From positions 1 to 64,000 of the forward strand of contig JANQQK010000093.1 in NCBI GenBank assembly GCA_028289375.1: a stretch of 64,000 nt of DNA, written 5' to 3'. This document shows, piece after piece, positions 57,301-64,000 of this stretch (within the stretch, counting starts at the first letter, position 1; every line of letters begins with the position of its first letter). Under the pieces are notes generated by a model that was not told the origin of the DNA, did not search any database, and worked only from the letters and a program-made list of their open reading frames with translations. Both the position numbers and the translations under genes were made by a program. The DNA is from Phycisphaerae bacterium. Its GTDB lineage: Bacteria; Planctomycetota; Phycisphaerae; UBA1845.

Positions 57301-57821
57301 CATTCGGGAGAAGTCCACGCCGACGTCAGCAAAAGGGACATGCCCAACGCCACGAGGCAAAGCTGCCGCAGCAAAGGCCCCACCGTGAACACGCGTCGGA
57401 GCGGGACCGACGCCAATTCCGACTCCGCGTCCGCCATCACGTGTCGCGTCATCGCATCGTGTTCGCCAGCATCAACAAAGCACACAAGACTCGTCAGCCG
57501 ATCGCCAAGCTGCGGGAATCGACCCTCCACGCGACGTGCCATCTGCCGAATCGATACCCCGCGCTGCCACGGACGCACGATCCAGTGCAATACAGCCAAC
57601 CCAAAGCCCAGCACGAACAAACACGCGCCGAATATGCGAACCGCCGGCGGAAGATCGAACAGCCAATCGAGTGTCACGACCGTCATCACCGAAAAGCAGC
57701 CGCCCCAGAGAACGGCACACGCGCCAAACAGCATGAGGCGCACGACCGCCGCGCGGCGAAGCAGATCGAGCTTTCGCGTCGCCGCCAAGCCAACGGGTAC
57801 AGGGGTATCAAGGCTGCTCAT
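54381..57821 (-). CDS. Very large membrane coiled-coil protein of the MoxR-Bat operon (DUF4175-like)
   Basis: About 1,146 residues. Three transmembrane helices near the N-terminus (about 25-50, 60-85, 148-168) flank a short cytosolic loop. Beta-rich periplasmic domains follow (about 180-500, 'TFWFSAGDNDTRKRSGSIFV'). Then comes a very long helical region (about 520-1090) with many Arg/Glu/Gln heptads and little variation in composition. The layout recalls DUF4175/TIGR02302-like proteins. The start is uncertain: ATG 57821 or GTG 57827, which abuts the upstream stop. Its size and coiled coil suggest a structural tether across the periplasm. Confidence 0.65.
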   Translation of the reverse strand: MSSLDTPVPVGLAATRKLDLLRRAAVVRLMLFGACAVLWGGCFSVMTVVTLDWLFDLPPAVRIFGACLFVLGFGLAVLHWIVRPWQRGVSIRQMARRVEGRFPQLGDRLTSLVCFVDAGEHDAMTRHVMADAESELASVPLRRVFTVGPLLRQLCLVALGMSLLLTSAWTSPEWLRTGAMRYVAPFAPYEWPRRVQIEPLTQVVHLARGESAILRMRVLAGQAAGLRGLLHLVDRSGRETILAMHRNADFEYRCVVDGLREHTTFWFSAGDNDTRKRSGSIFVLHRPTIVDATAHVGVPSYVDQSRRVEFDLLSSAARAVEGAPIDLVLISSKPAQAFDGTAGAWLKHDDGQVTPLVVDDGDRRRLTASLVATHSLTLTPHLIDADGLENDHHVSFRVQVEADRPPVVEIERPMRRLDVTKDATIPFAVRVSDDFGMTDVVLRRASMNDGDEPQAVSWLSEAVADDGDASTWRVETSCRIADWNVANGSDLRLVVDATDNFVSPDLRGQIGSSVPIHIRIISRAAVEQRLQASMIVLQRRMRSLMREQSTLRDELADSLADGDASRRPGALGDALDSQLRLNRRSARIAQQFRRVSENTAMALNSGDEGIQRVTELADRFGTLAGGRMRVVAEALAENNSESADRAMQGQRHVVSELRQIVAEMVQWQNEHSAVAGLRDQLDRQEALGRRVEAHAKSTAGRNVDQLDRDVRAQLDQTARMQMELADEVDAMLRRLQENTAGNADANSDILREAIASDLIRHMKEAGDAIGENRVAAARRNQRTAEEALLNMIASVERRASRRLARLSKRMAEDESVVADLLARQQTLADASREAFAMAVGGAVLDGFGRDQTLLSRNADHIAESMLERPETVEAADFVSDGADAMRGASDALNQRDADDCSNRQRHAITHLQQALEAIRQAKRETAHEAFKMAMAAVAEQLTAVVERQRSVNSRTEMATQMIRDAGQMTRRASREIRKITRSQKEIIESTSEMREAVERSIVFVYVLDEAMANMNDCIASLDRRRLDDTLQSRQARIVDSLSQLITALDDVQKLPPSDEFVSGGGGESGQRGSSEQGPPVPPVAELMMIKTMQSGLMNDTKRMQGDDADPANASEAELEAIGALSTRQRMILKLTEQVTEKSRGGS

Positions 57822-57827
57822 CACCAC

Positions 57828-60140
57828 TTACACCATGCCAAACAATTTGCGACAAACCCACTCCGTCGACAAAAGCAAACCGAACAGTCCGAACGACAGA
57901 TACGAATCCCAGATCGGCTCGGTGATGTCGTCCGGAATACGCACGCTGCAATTCGGAATACCCGCAGCCAACGCCGGCAGTCCGTCAATCCCGATGGCTT
58001 CGCCACCGGTTCTCGCCGCCAACTTGCGCAGGAGTTCATGGTTCGCCTCCGGATGACGCAACTCGTCACCGGAACCAACAACACGAAACGACGCCTCCGC
58101 GGAGTTGTCTGCCAACCGAAGGCGCCACTCACCGGAACGCGCCGGCACAAACGCACCGTCAAACAGCCGTCCCTCATCACCGATCGCCACGAGCCGGACC
58201 TCGCCGTCGATATCGCCCGCAGGATCAATGCACAACACGCTCTGCACATCGTCATCGGTCATGCCAGTGTCGACGGACGGCCGATCCAGCGTGATCAACA
58301 CCTCGTCGCCCAAACCATAGTCGCGTCGATCCGTGGTCAGGATCGCATCAATCCCCAGTCGTTCCGTCGACAGTGCCGCAACGGAGCGACAAACCTGAAG
58401 CCAAAACGCATCGAACAGCCAGTCCCGCCCGTCCTGTCGCCACCGCCACGTCTCATCCGTGCCAACATACAACACCCGTCCACCGCCGAATCGCGACCGG
58501 ACAATCGTGGGGATGTGTCCGACATCAGTGCGACGCTCTGCAAGGATGGTGGCACCGGGCTTCACTTCGAGCAGAGGCGGTGTCCAGTAGGCACCGCTCC
58601 AGTCGGCCACCATTGTGGCCGCGCGATCCGCATCCAGTCGAAACAGCGCCTCATCACGTCCCTCCGGCGTCACGGACAAAGGCTGCGGCGCGTCGAATAC
58701 CAGCCCGTCTCGCTGACCCATCGAACCAAGCCGCACCGGCAGCACCTGTTCCAGCGCGGTGCCGCGCATGGAGAACGGCATCGAGGCAGGACCCGCCATC
58801 ACCACCAGTCCGCCGCCACGATTCGCAACGAATTCACGAACGAGCGACGCTGCGTCAGGCCCCAGTCGGCGATCATCCGGATCCACATCGCCCCAAATGA
58901 CCAGGTCGAATGCATTGAGATCATCTTGATTGGTTGGAAACGCTGCAATCGGATCGCTGCCCTCCTGTGCGAATCCCATGTCGGCACTCAGCAGCAGGCA
59001 ACTCGAGCGGATCGTCGGTTCACGCAACAGTGCATTCTTCAGATAGCGATACTCATAGCGCGGGTAGCCATCGACATAGAGCACCGACATCTGTCGATCG
59101 ACGACACGGATGCGCAGCGCGGCGGTGTTGTTGTCGCGAATCAGTTCACCTTCGAGTGCACCAACTTCCACGCGCAGGTGAAGATCGCCCGGCCTCGTCG
59201 GCGTGATGGCCAAGGTAACCCGCTGCGCAACTTCATCCGGATCCACCACCACCGAACGTTCCGCCAGCGTTGAGCCATCCTCACCGTAGAGCGTCAGCGT
59301 GGCGGATCGTGCTTCCGGCAGTCCATTCGATCCAATATCAACCGTGACCATCACGCGGTCCCGCGCCGACACGACGTCGCGGGCCTGCACGCTTCCAACG
59401 AACAAATCAGGTCGTGGCTCCGGCGAACCCAGCAAAACAGTGTGCACCGGAACGCGACGCCACCGCGACGCCATCACCGACGTTGCGCGGCCATCCACGC
59501 CACGATCGCGCCCATCGGAAATCAGTACGACAGCCGCCATGCGCTCGCTCTCATCCGACAGCACCGCGCGCATCGCCTGCTGTATGTCGGTCGATGGTCC
59601 ATCAGGTTTCAGAGGCGCCAACGCACGCAGAGCATCTGCTGCGTCGCCCATGTGCGCAATCTCGGCGATCTGCGATACGTCGGCGTCAAACCGATAGAGA
59701 CGGACGTCGTTTTCCGTCGCAAGCGATCGCAGCACCGCCCCCTCATCGGCCGTCAGCGACGCCAACGCCGTCTCCCATCGCTTGTGCCCGCCATCAGCCA
59801 ACCCCATGCTCGCCGACGTGTCGAGCAGGATGGCGACGTGCGCCTGCTCCGACCGTTCGCGTTGCAGTGTCAGTTTGGGCTGACTCAGGAGCAGAAACGT
59901 CAGCACCACCATCGCGATGCGCAGCCCACTGGTCGCCATCCGACGCACAGGCGTGACCGCCGCCCCACGACTTGCTGCAACCACGACAACACACGCCGCC
60001 AAACACAAAGGCGCAAGGACCCAAGCCGGCAGAATCCACTGCCACGTCAGCACGACCGGTGCATCCTCACCGATGTGAATCCCGTCGAGACCGAGCAATC
60101 GACCAGTCCATGACCACAACGCATTGGACAGCATCATCAT
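57828..60140 (-). CDS. VWA and GATase-like membrane protein of the MoxR-Bat operon
   Basis: A 770-residue protein. The start at 60140 gives a 4-nt ATGA overlap with the upstream stop. N-terminal helices (about 37-57 and 70-88) precede a VWA domain with a MIDAS-type DTSAS ('HVAILLDTSASMGLADG', about 108-124). A GATase-like region (about 360-470, 'SVLYVDGYPRYEYRYLKNAL', 'GGGLVVMAGPASM') follows, and a C-terminal helix (about 745-765) ends the protein. This architecture is common in planctomycete Bat-like operons. The MIDAS could bind a metal-dependent partner, perhaps substrate for MoxR remodelling. Confidence 0.8.
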   Translation of the reverse strand: MMMLSNALWSWTGRLLGLDGIHIGEDAPVVLTWQWILPAWVLAPLCLAACVVVVAASRGAAVTPVRRMATSGLRIAMVVLTFLLLSQPKLTLQRERSEQAHVAILLDTSASMGLADGGHKRWETALASLTADEGAVLRSLATENDVRLYRFDADVSQIAEIAHMGDAADALRALAPLKPDGPSTDIQQAMRAVLSDESERMAAVVLISDGRDRGVDGRATSVMASRWRRVPVHTVLLGSPEPRPDLFVGSVQARDVVSARDRVMVTVDIGSNGLPEARSATLTLYGEDGSTLAERSVVVDPDEVAQRVTLAITPTRPGDLHLRVEVGALEGELIRDNNTAALRIRVVDRQMSVLYVDGYPRYEYRYLKNALLREPTIRSSCLLLSADMGFAQEGSDPIAAFPTNQDDLNAFDLVIWGDVDPDDRRLGPDAASLVREFVANRGGGLVVMAGPASMPFSMRGTALEQVLPVRLGSMGQRDGLVFDAPQPLSVTPEGRDEALFRLDADRAATMVADWSGAYWTPPLLEVKPGATILAERRTDVGHIPTIVRSRFGGGRVLYVGTDETWRWRQDGRDWLFDAFWLQVCRSVAALSTERLGIDAILTTDRRDYGLGDEVLITLDRPSVDTGMTDDDVQSVLCIDPAGDIDGEVRLVAIGDEGRLFDGAFVPARSGEWRLRLADNSAEASFRVVGSGDELRHPEANHELLRKLAARTGGEAIGIDGLPALAAGIPNCSVRIPDDITEPIWDSYLSFGLFGLLLSTEWVCRKLFGMV

Positions 60141-62308
60141 CGTGATGCCCCCAATCGCGTTGCAAGCCACGTCTCACCCAGAAGCAACAACGCCACCAGC
60201 CCCAGCATGCCGCCGGCCATTTCATGCGTTGGCACAGGTGGTTCAAGCTCAAATGCAGCACCATCGCCAAGTGCGACATAACGAACCGGTCCTTCGAACA
60301 CGTCGCGCAATCCCGATTCTCCAACCCCGGTGACATCCGACTCGCCCGTCGGCACGTTGGCCACGAATGCGATATCGCGATCGCCGACTCGGACGCGGTA
60401 CGAACCAGCCACGGGAACCGGCCCGTACACGACCCGTTCTCCGCGCTCGTCATGCTCGACCAGGACATCCACCGTTTCCCCTGTCGGCGTCTCCACGCGC
60501 GCGCCCTGAGCCGCCTCGCGCTCTGTCACGCCTCGCACGAACCGTTCACCCACGAGCAGCGAGGGACCGCCATCACCCGCGCGCCCGAGATGCCCGACGA
60601 CGTTGATCATCAACGCCACGTAGTCGCCCTTCGCCGGCAGGTTGTTCCACGACACGTCCAGAGACGTTGCAAACACGCAAACCGCCCCATCCCCGAAATT
60701 GTGTGACACGATCGCGGGCTGACCATCATCAAACCGAAGCCACACATCAGCATCGGCGTTGGGCTCAATCTGCAGGTATCGCCACACGCGCGTCGAAAAC
60801 AGTCCTGTCGACGGGTGCTGAGCAAAGTCCGCAAGCGCCGCGTGAACCGCGGTGGACTTCGAAAACGACACGCGCTCGTTGCGCTCCCGGTCACCATCCC
60901 ACGTTCCATGCATGGTCACAGGCAACAACGCCACATCAGCGAACTGCCCGACATCCAGGAACTCAGAACCCGCCACGAGCAGGCTTCCGCCGCGCCTCAC
61001 ATACCGTTCGACTTTCCCCCACATCTCCGTCGATAATCGACCGACATGCGCCATGACGACAACGTCATACGCACCGAGAACCTCATTCGCCAGATCCTCC
61101 GACGATACGATCGTCAGCGCAAACCAGCCGCCACGCGTTGTCTCGCCACCCGGCTGCAGCGCCGCCGAGAGATAGGTCCCCGCACCGGCCGCGTGACCCA
61201 ATGCACCTTGATCATCCACGATCAGGACACGAATCGCGTCCGACTCTCGAGCACCGAGATACCGCACGTTGTCCCCGACGATCGCATCCGCCGCGACCGG
61301 TCGCAACCGTGCCTGAAGTGTCTGACCCGCTACGTCCACCGAGCGCAACGCAAAACGCTCCGTCTGTGCTCCTCCGATGGGAACCGCATCCAACATCAAC
61401 CGCCGCACCAGCCGATCCCCGGCAAACACATCCACCACCGCCCCGCCTGCCGATTGCACACCGCCATCGTGCGATACCGTCACCGACAATTGCATCGGAA
61501 CGTCCGACCCTGCCGGCACCGACCCGACTTCCACGAACGCCGCAACAGCCAGGTTCGATTGGTCGTCGCCCGCAACCTCGATCAGTGTCACGGTCGCCGC
61601 ATCGGCAAGTTGTCGTGTCAACGCTGCAAGCGTTCGCCGCACGTCGGACTCTTCATCGTCGTCCGACGTCTCACCCCACGACGTGCCTGCAAAGTCCGAC
61701 ACCACGACCACCTCACGCTGCCCAGGCACGAAGTCTGAATCGTCCAAAACGTCGATCGCCAGCTGCAAGCCGCCCACCACATCCGTGCCAGCCTCTGTCA
61801 CGTCCAACGTCGCCAACCGATCCAGCACCATCCGCCGGTCATACGTCTCCTTGGCCGTGATTGCGTCAGCCTGCCCGCCAAGCGTCAGCACACACAAGGC
61901 GTCGTTCGCAGCCGCACGTTCCACCAGACCCCGCACAACCGACATCGCCCGCACAAACCGAGATTCCCCGTTATCGTTCGTCGCCGACATCGACATCGAA
62001 TTGTCCAGCACAATGACGCGATGCATGCGCGCCCCCGCCACCGATGCCATCGCCGATAGCGGCAGAAACGGTCTTGCCAGCGCCAGACCGAACAAGCCGA
62101 TGACGACCATACGCATCAACAACAGCAGCCATTGCTCGAGTCGCATCCGTCGAGCACGCTGCCGCACCGCCGCCTCCAGAAACCGCATCGCCGCCCACTC
62201 AATGGGCCGATACCGACGCCGATTCAAAAGATGAATCAACAACGGTATCGCCATCGCCCCAAGCGCGACCAGGACCATCATCGGATTGGCGACAGGCCAA
62301 GACGACAA
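60137..62308 (-). CDS. BatA/VWA membrane protein of the MoxR-Bat operon
   Basis: A 723-residue protein. It begins with the BatA N-terminal region (about 1-85), two transmembrane helices flanking 'HLLNRRRYRPIEWAAMRFL', as in Bacteroides aerotolerance proteins. A VWA domain follows (MIDAS-type DNSMS near 101-105), then a beta-rich middle (about 260-560). A C-terminal transmembrane helix (about 700-718) completes the protein. The MIDAS residues are intact. It lies 11 nt after the DUF58 gene and overlaps the next gene by 4 nt. Confidence 0.86.
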   Translation of the reverse strand: MSSWPVANPMMVLVALGAMAIPLLIHLLNRRRYRPIEWAAMRFLEAAVRQRARRMRLEQWLLLLMRMVVIGLFGLALARPFLPLSAMASVAGARMHRVIVLDNSMSMSATNDNGESRFVRAMSVVRGLVERAAANDALCVLTLGGQADAITAKETYDRRMVLDRLATLDVTEAGTDVVGGLQLAIDVLDDSDFVPGQREVVVVSDFAGTSWGETSDDDEESDVRRTLAALTRQLADAATVTLIEVAGDDQSNLAVAAFVEVGSVPAGSDVPMQLSVTVSHDGGVQSAGGAVVDVFAGDRLVRRLMLDAVPIGGAQTERFALRSVDVAGQTLQARLRPVAADAIVGDNVRYLGARESDAIRVLIVDDQGALGHAAGAGTYLSAALQPGGETTRGGWFALTIVSSEDLANEVLGAYDVVVMAHVGRLSTEMWGKVERYVRRGGSLLVAGSEFLDVGQFADVALLPVTMHGTWDGDRERNERVSFSKSTAVHAALADFAQHPSTGLFSTRVWRYLQIEPNADADVWLRFDDGQPAIVSHNFGDGAVCVFATSLDVSWNNLPAKGDYVALMINVVGHLGRAGDGGPSLLVGERFVRGVTEREAAQGARVETPTGETVDVLVEHDERGERVVYGPVPVAGSYRVRVGDRDIAFVANVPTGESDVTGVGESGLRDVFEGPVRYVALGDGAAFELEPPVPTHEMAGGMLGLVALLLLGETWLATRLGASR

Positions 62309-62319
62309 ACCAACCGCTC

Positions 62320-63270
62320 CTAACCACCACCCATCACACGCGACGAACGCTCACGAATGCGCAGACTGCGACTCGACAGATACGCACTCAGCGTCACATC
62401 CAGCGGCGACGACGTATCCACCATCACATAGTCCGTCTGCATCTTCCGACACCCACGTCGCAACCGCTGCACAAACGCCTCCACCTCGTCCAGATACCGA
62501 GATCGCAACGACTGGGGATGCGTCATCAATCGCCCAGCCCCTTCAAGACCGCGAAACTCCGTCGGCCCGACAAACGAGAACCGCAGTTCCGCCGGGTCCC
62601 ACACATGACAAACGATGACCTCATGATTGTGATAACGAAGCTGCTGGATCCCCCGCAGAATCTCATCCGGCTCATCGAATAGATCGCTCATCACCACGAC
62701 CATCGAACGCCGCCCCAGTCGCTCCGCCAGATCGAACAGCACGCTTTTGATCGACGTCTTCCCGCTTGCCCCCTCACGACACGCGACATCCAACTCACCC
62801 GTCAACACCTTCCAATGACCGGGATGACTCGACGGCTTCACATACGTCCCCAGCACCGCGTCGAACAACGCCACACCAACAGCGTCATGCTGCTGAATCG
62901 ACAGATACGCCAGCGCTGCCGCCGCACAGGCTGAGTAGTCCAGCTTCGACATGACCGCCCCGTCCGACTTCAACCGCATCGACTCGCTGCGATCCACGAG
63001 CAGCACGCAATTCAGATTCGTCTGCTGCTCATACTCCTTGACGTAGAATTTGTCCGTCCGCCCGTAGACCTTCCAATCGATGTGCCGAATGTCATCGCCC
63101 GGCGTGTAGCTGCGATGATCCGCAAACTCGATGCTCAACCCGCGATACGGACTGCGATGCGCCCCGGTGATGTACCCCTCCACCACCAGCCTCGCCCGCA
63201 ATTCCAGCGCATCGATCTTCGACAGCACCGACGGGTCCAGGTACTTGCGATAGGTTCCCGCCGGTGTCAT
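62320..63270 (-). CDS. DUF58 protein (MoxR-associated VWA-like)
   Basis: A 316-residue protein with the DUF58 core '[20 protein letters not shown]' (about 80-100) and a VWA-like domain with a MIDAS-type DRSES (in [11 protein letters not shown]). No transmembrane helix is seen, so this one is probably cytosolic. DUF58 proteins are encoded next to MoxR ATPases and are thought to act as their partners or adaptors. The ATG overlaps the moxR stop by 4 nt. Confidence 0.92.
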   Translation of the reverse strand: MTPAGTYRKYLDPSVLSKIDALELRARLVVEGYITGAHRSPYRGLSIEFADHRSYTPGDDIRHIDWKVYGRTDKFYVKEYEQQTNLNCVLLVDRSESMRLKSDGAVMSKLDYSACAAAALAYLSIQQHDAVGVALFDAVLGTYVKPSSHPGHWKVLTGELDVACREGASGKTSIKSVLFDLAERLGRRSMVVVMSDLFDEPDEILRGIQQLRYHNHEVIVCHVWDPAELRFSFVGPTEFRGLEGAGRLMTHPQSLRSRYLDEVEAFVQRLRRGCRKMQTDYVMVDTSSPLDVTLSAYLSSRSLRIRERSSRVMGGG

Positions 63271-64000
63271 GACCCGTCAGGCTTGGCGAACACGCGGTCC
63301 GCCAGCGTCTCATCCAGTTTGTCCGATGGATCAATACGCACTTCGTCGAGCAGCATCTGAATGACGCGATCGCTGCTGATCCCGTCGGCTTCGGCGTTGA
63401 AGTTCGTGATCACCCGATGACGCAACACCGCCGGAGCAGCCTGCTTGACGTCATCAACCGACACCGCAAATCGCCCGGCCAACAGCGCCCGCGCCTTACC
63501 CGCCAGAACGAGATACTGCGACGCCCTTGGCCCCGCCCCCCACGCGATGTAATCCTCCGCAAACGCCGGCGCCGTCCCACGCCCAACCCGCGTCGCCCGC
63601 GCCAACGCCATCGCATACCGAATCACATGATCCGCACACGGCACCCGCCGCACCAGGTCCTGCAACGCCAAAATGTCCTCAGCCGACCACTGCTGCGACA
63701 CCGCCGGTGCACCCGCCGCCGTCGTCATCTTCACAATCGCGAATTCTTCATCCTCGCTCGGATAGTCCACCAGAATCTTGAACATGAACCGATCCAGCTG
63801 CGCCTCCGGCAACGGATACGTGCCCTCCTGCTCGATCGGATTCTGCGTCGCAAGCACGAAGAACGGATCCGGCAGCACATGTGTCTTGCCCCCCGCACTG
63901 ACCTGCCGATCCTGCATCGCCTCGAGCAGCGCGCTCTGCGTCTTGGGCGGTGTGCGATTGATCTCGTCCGCCAGCACCACGTTCGCAAACACAGGCCCCG
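63267..64000 (-). CDS. MoxR-family AAA+ ATPase, 5' end outside the window
   Basis: About 244 C-terminal residues of a MoxR ATPase; the N-terminal part including Walker A is beyond the right edge. Visible motifs are Walker B '[22 protein letters not shown]', sensor 1 '[24 protein letters not shown]' (both continuing the family pattern), and the lid domain. MoxR enzymes act as chaperone-like remodellers, often of metal-dependent VWA proteins such as those encoded downstream. It is the first visible gene of the Bat-like operon; the operon may extend upstream. Confidence 0.95.
   Translation of the reverse strand, partial: GPVFANVVLADEINRTPPKTQSALLEAMQDRQVSAGGKTHVLPDPFFVLATQNPIEQEGTYPLPEAQLDRFMFKILVDYPSEDEEFAIVKMTTAAGAPAVSQQWSAEDILALQDLVRRVPCADHVIRYAMALARATRVGRGTAPAFAEDYIAWGAGPRASQYLVLAGKARALLAGRFAVSVDDVKQAAPAVLRHRVITNFNAEADGISSDRVIQMLLDEVRIDPSDKLDETLADRVFAKPDGS

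Noticed and set aside
57207-59273. Long plus-strand open frame (~688 codons) opposite the VWA/GATase gene
   Set aside because: It is antisense to a well-supported gene, Arg/His/Gln-rich and low in hydrophobics, with no motif. It is typical of codon-composition shadow in high-GC DNA.

Overview
The window is a high-GC chromosomal segment that most resembles a planctomycete (Phycisphaerae-like member of Planctomycetota). This is inferred from gene content: a PEP-CTERM protein, a dockerin-like lipoprotein, a small membrane protein with a C-terminal 'GRCPECGT' zinc ribbon, a very large bacterial alpha-2-macroglobulin, a MoxR/DUF58/BatA/VWA operon with NPCBM and toroid proteins, and a compact flagellar island. 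No rRNA, tRNA, CRISPR array, insertion sequence or prophage was recognised.

Region 1 (1-17.3 kb) is mixed chromosomal content. It holds the 3' part of an ALDH7-type dehydrogenase, a PilZ protein, two secreted proteins with a CsgG-like pattern, a DinB-fold protein, a CPBP membrane protease, an orphan MacB-type permease and a sigma-70 family factor with a clear promoter and terminator. These are followed by a 1,863-residue thioester alpha-2-macroglobulin, a dockerin-like lipoprotein, a cohesin-like PEP-CTERM protein, a zinc-ribbon membrane protein, a CDF cation transporter and diaminopimelate epimerase (dapF).

Region 2 (17.5-46.4 kb) is a flagellar island entirely on the minus strand. In transcription order it reads: TPR membrane protein, FlgN-like protein, sensor kinase, NtrC-type regulator, flgB, flgC, fliE, fliF, fliG, fliH, fliI, fliJ, MotE-like, fliK, flgD, flgE, flbD, motA, motB, fliL, fliN, fliO, fliP, fliQ, fliR, flhB, flhA, flhF, a small membrane protein, fliA and a 105-residue protein. 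It supplies the export gate, the export ATPase, MS ring, hook, stator and early regulators. The filament, rod and ring genes and the chemotaxis genes are not here. fliM and flhG are missing from the positions where they would be expected. FliN carries three copies of the FliM-type CheY-docking peptide. A candidate sigma-54 promoter precedes flgB, which fits the sigma-54 activator encoded just upstream.

Region 3 (46.7-51.5 kb) holds aconitase (acnA) and RecQ helicase on the plus strand, each behind a good sigma-70 promoter.

Region 4 (51.5-64.0 kb) is one tightly packed minus-strand operon with five 4-nt stop/start overlaps: MoxR ATPase (cut by the window edge), DUF58 protein, BatA/VWA membrane protein, VWA/GATase-like membrane protein, a ~1,146-residue membrane coiled-coil protein, a small charged secreted protein, a secreted alpha/alpha-toroid protein and an NPCBM-domain protein. 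The first four belong to the MoxR-Bat family. The last four have no described function and are the best candidates for an undescribed envelope-associated system.
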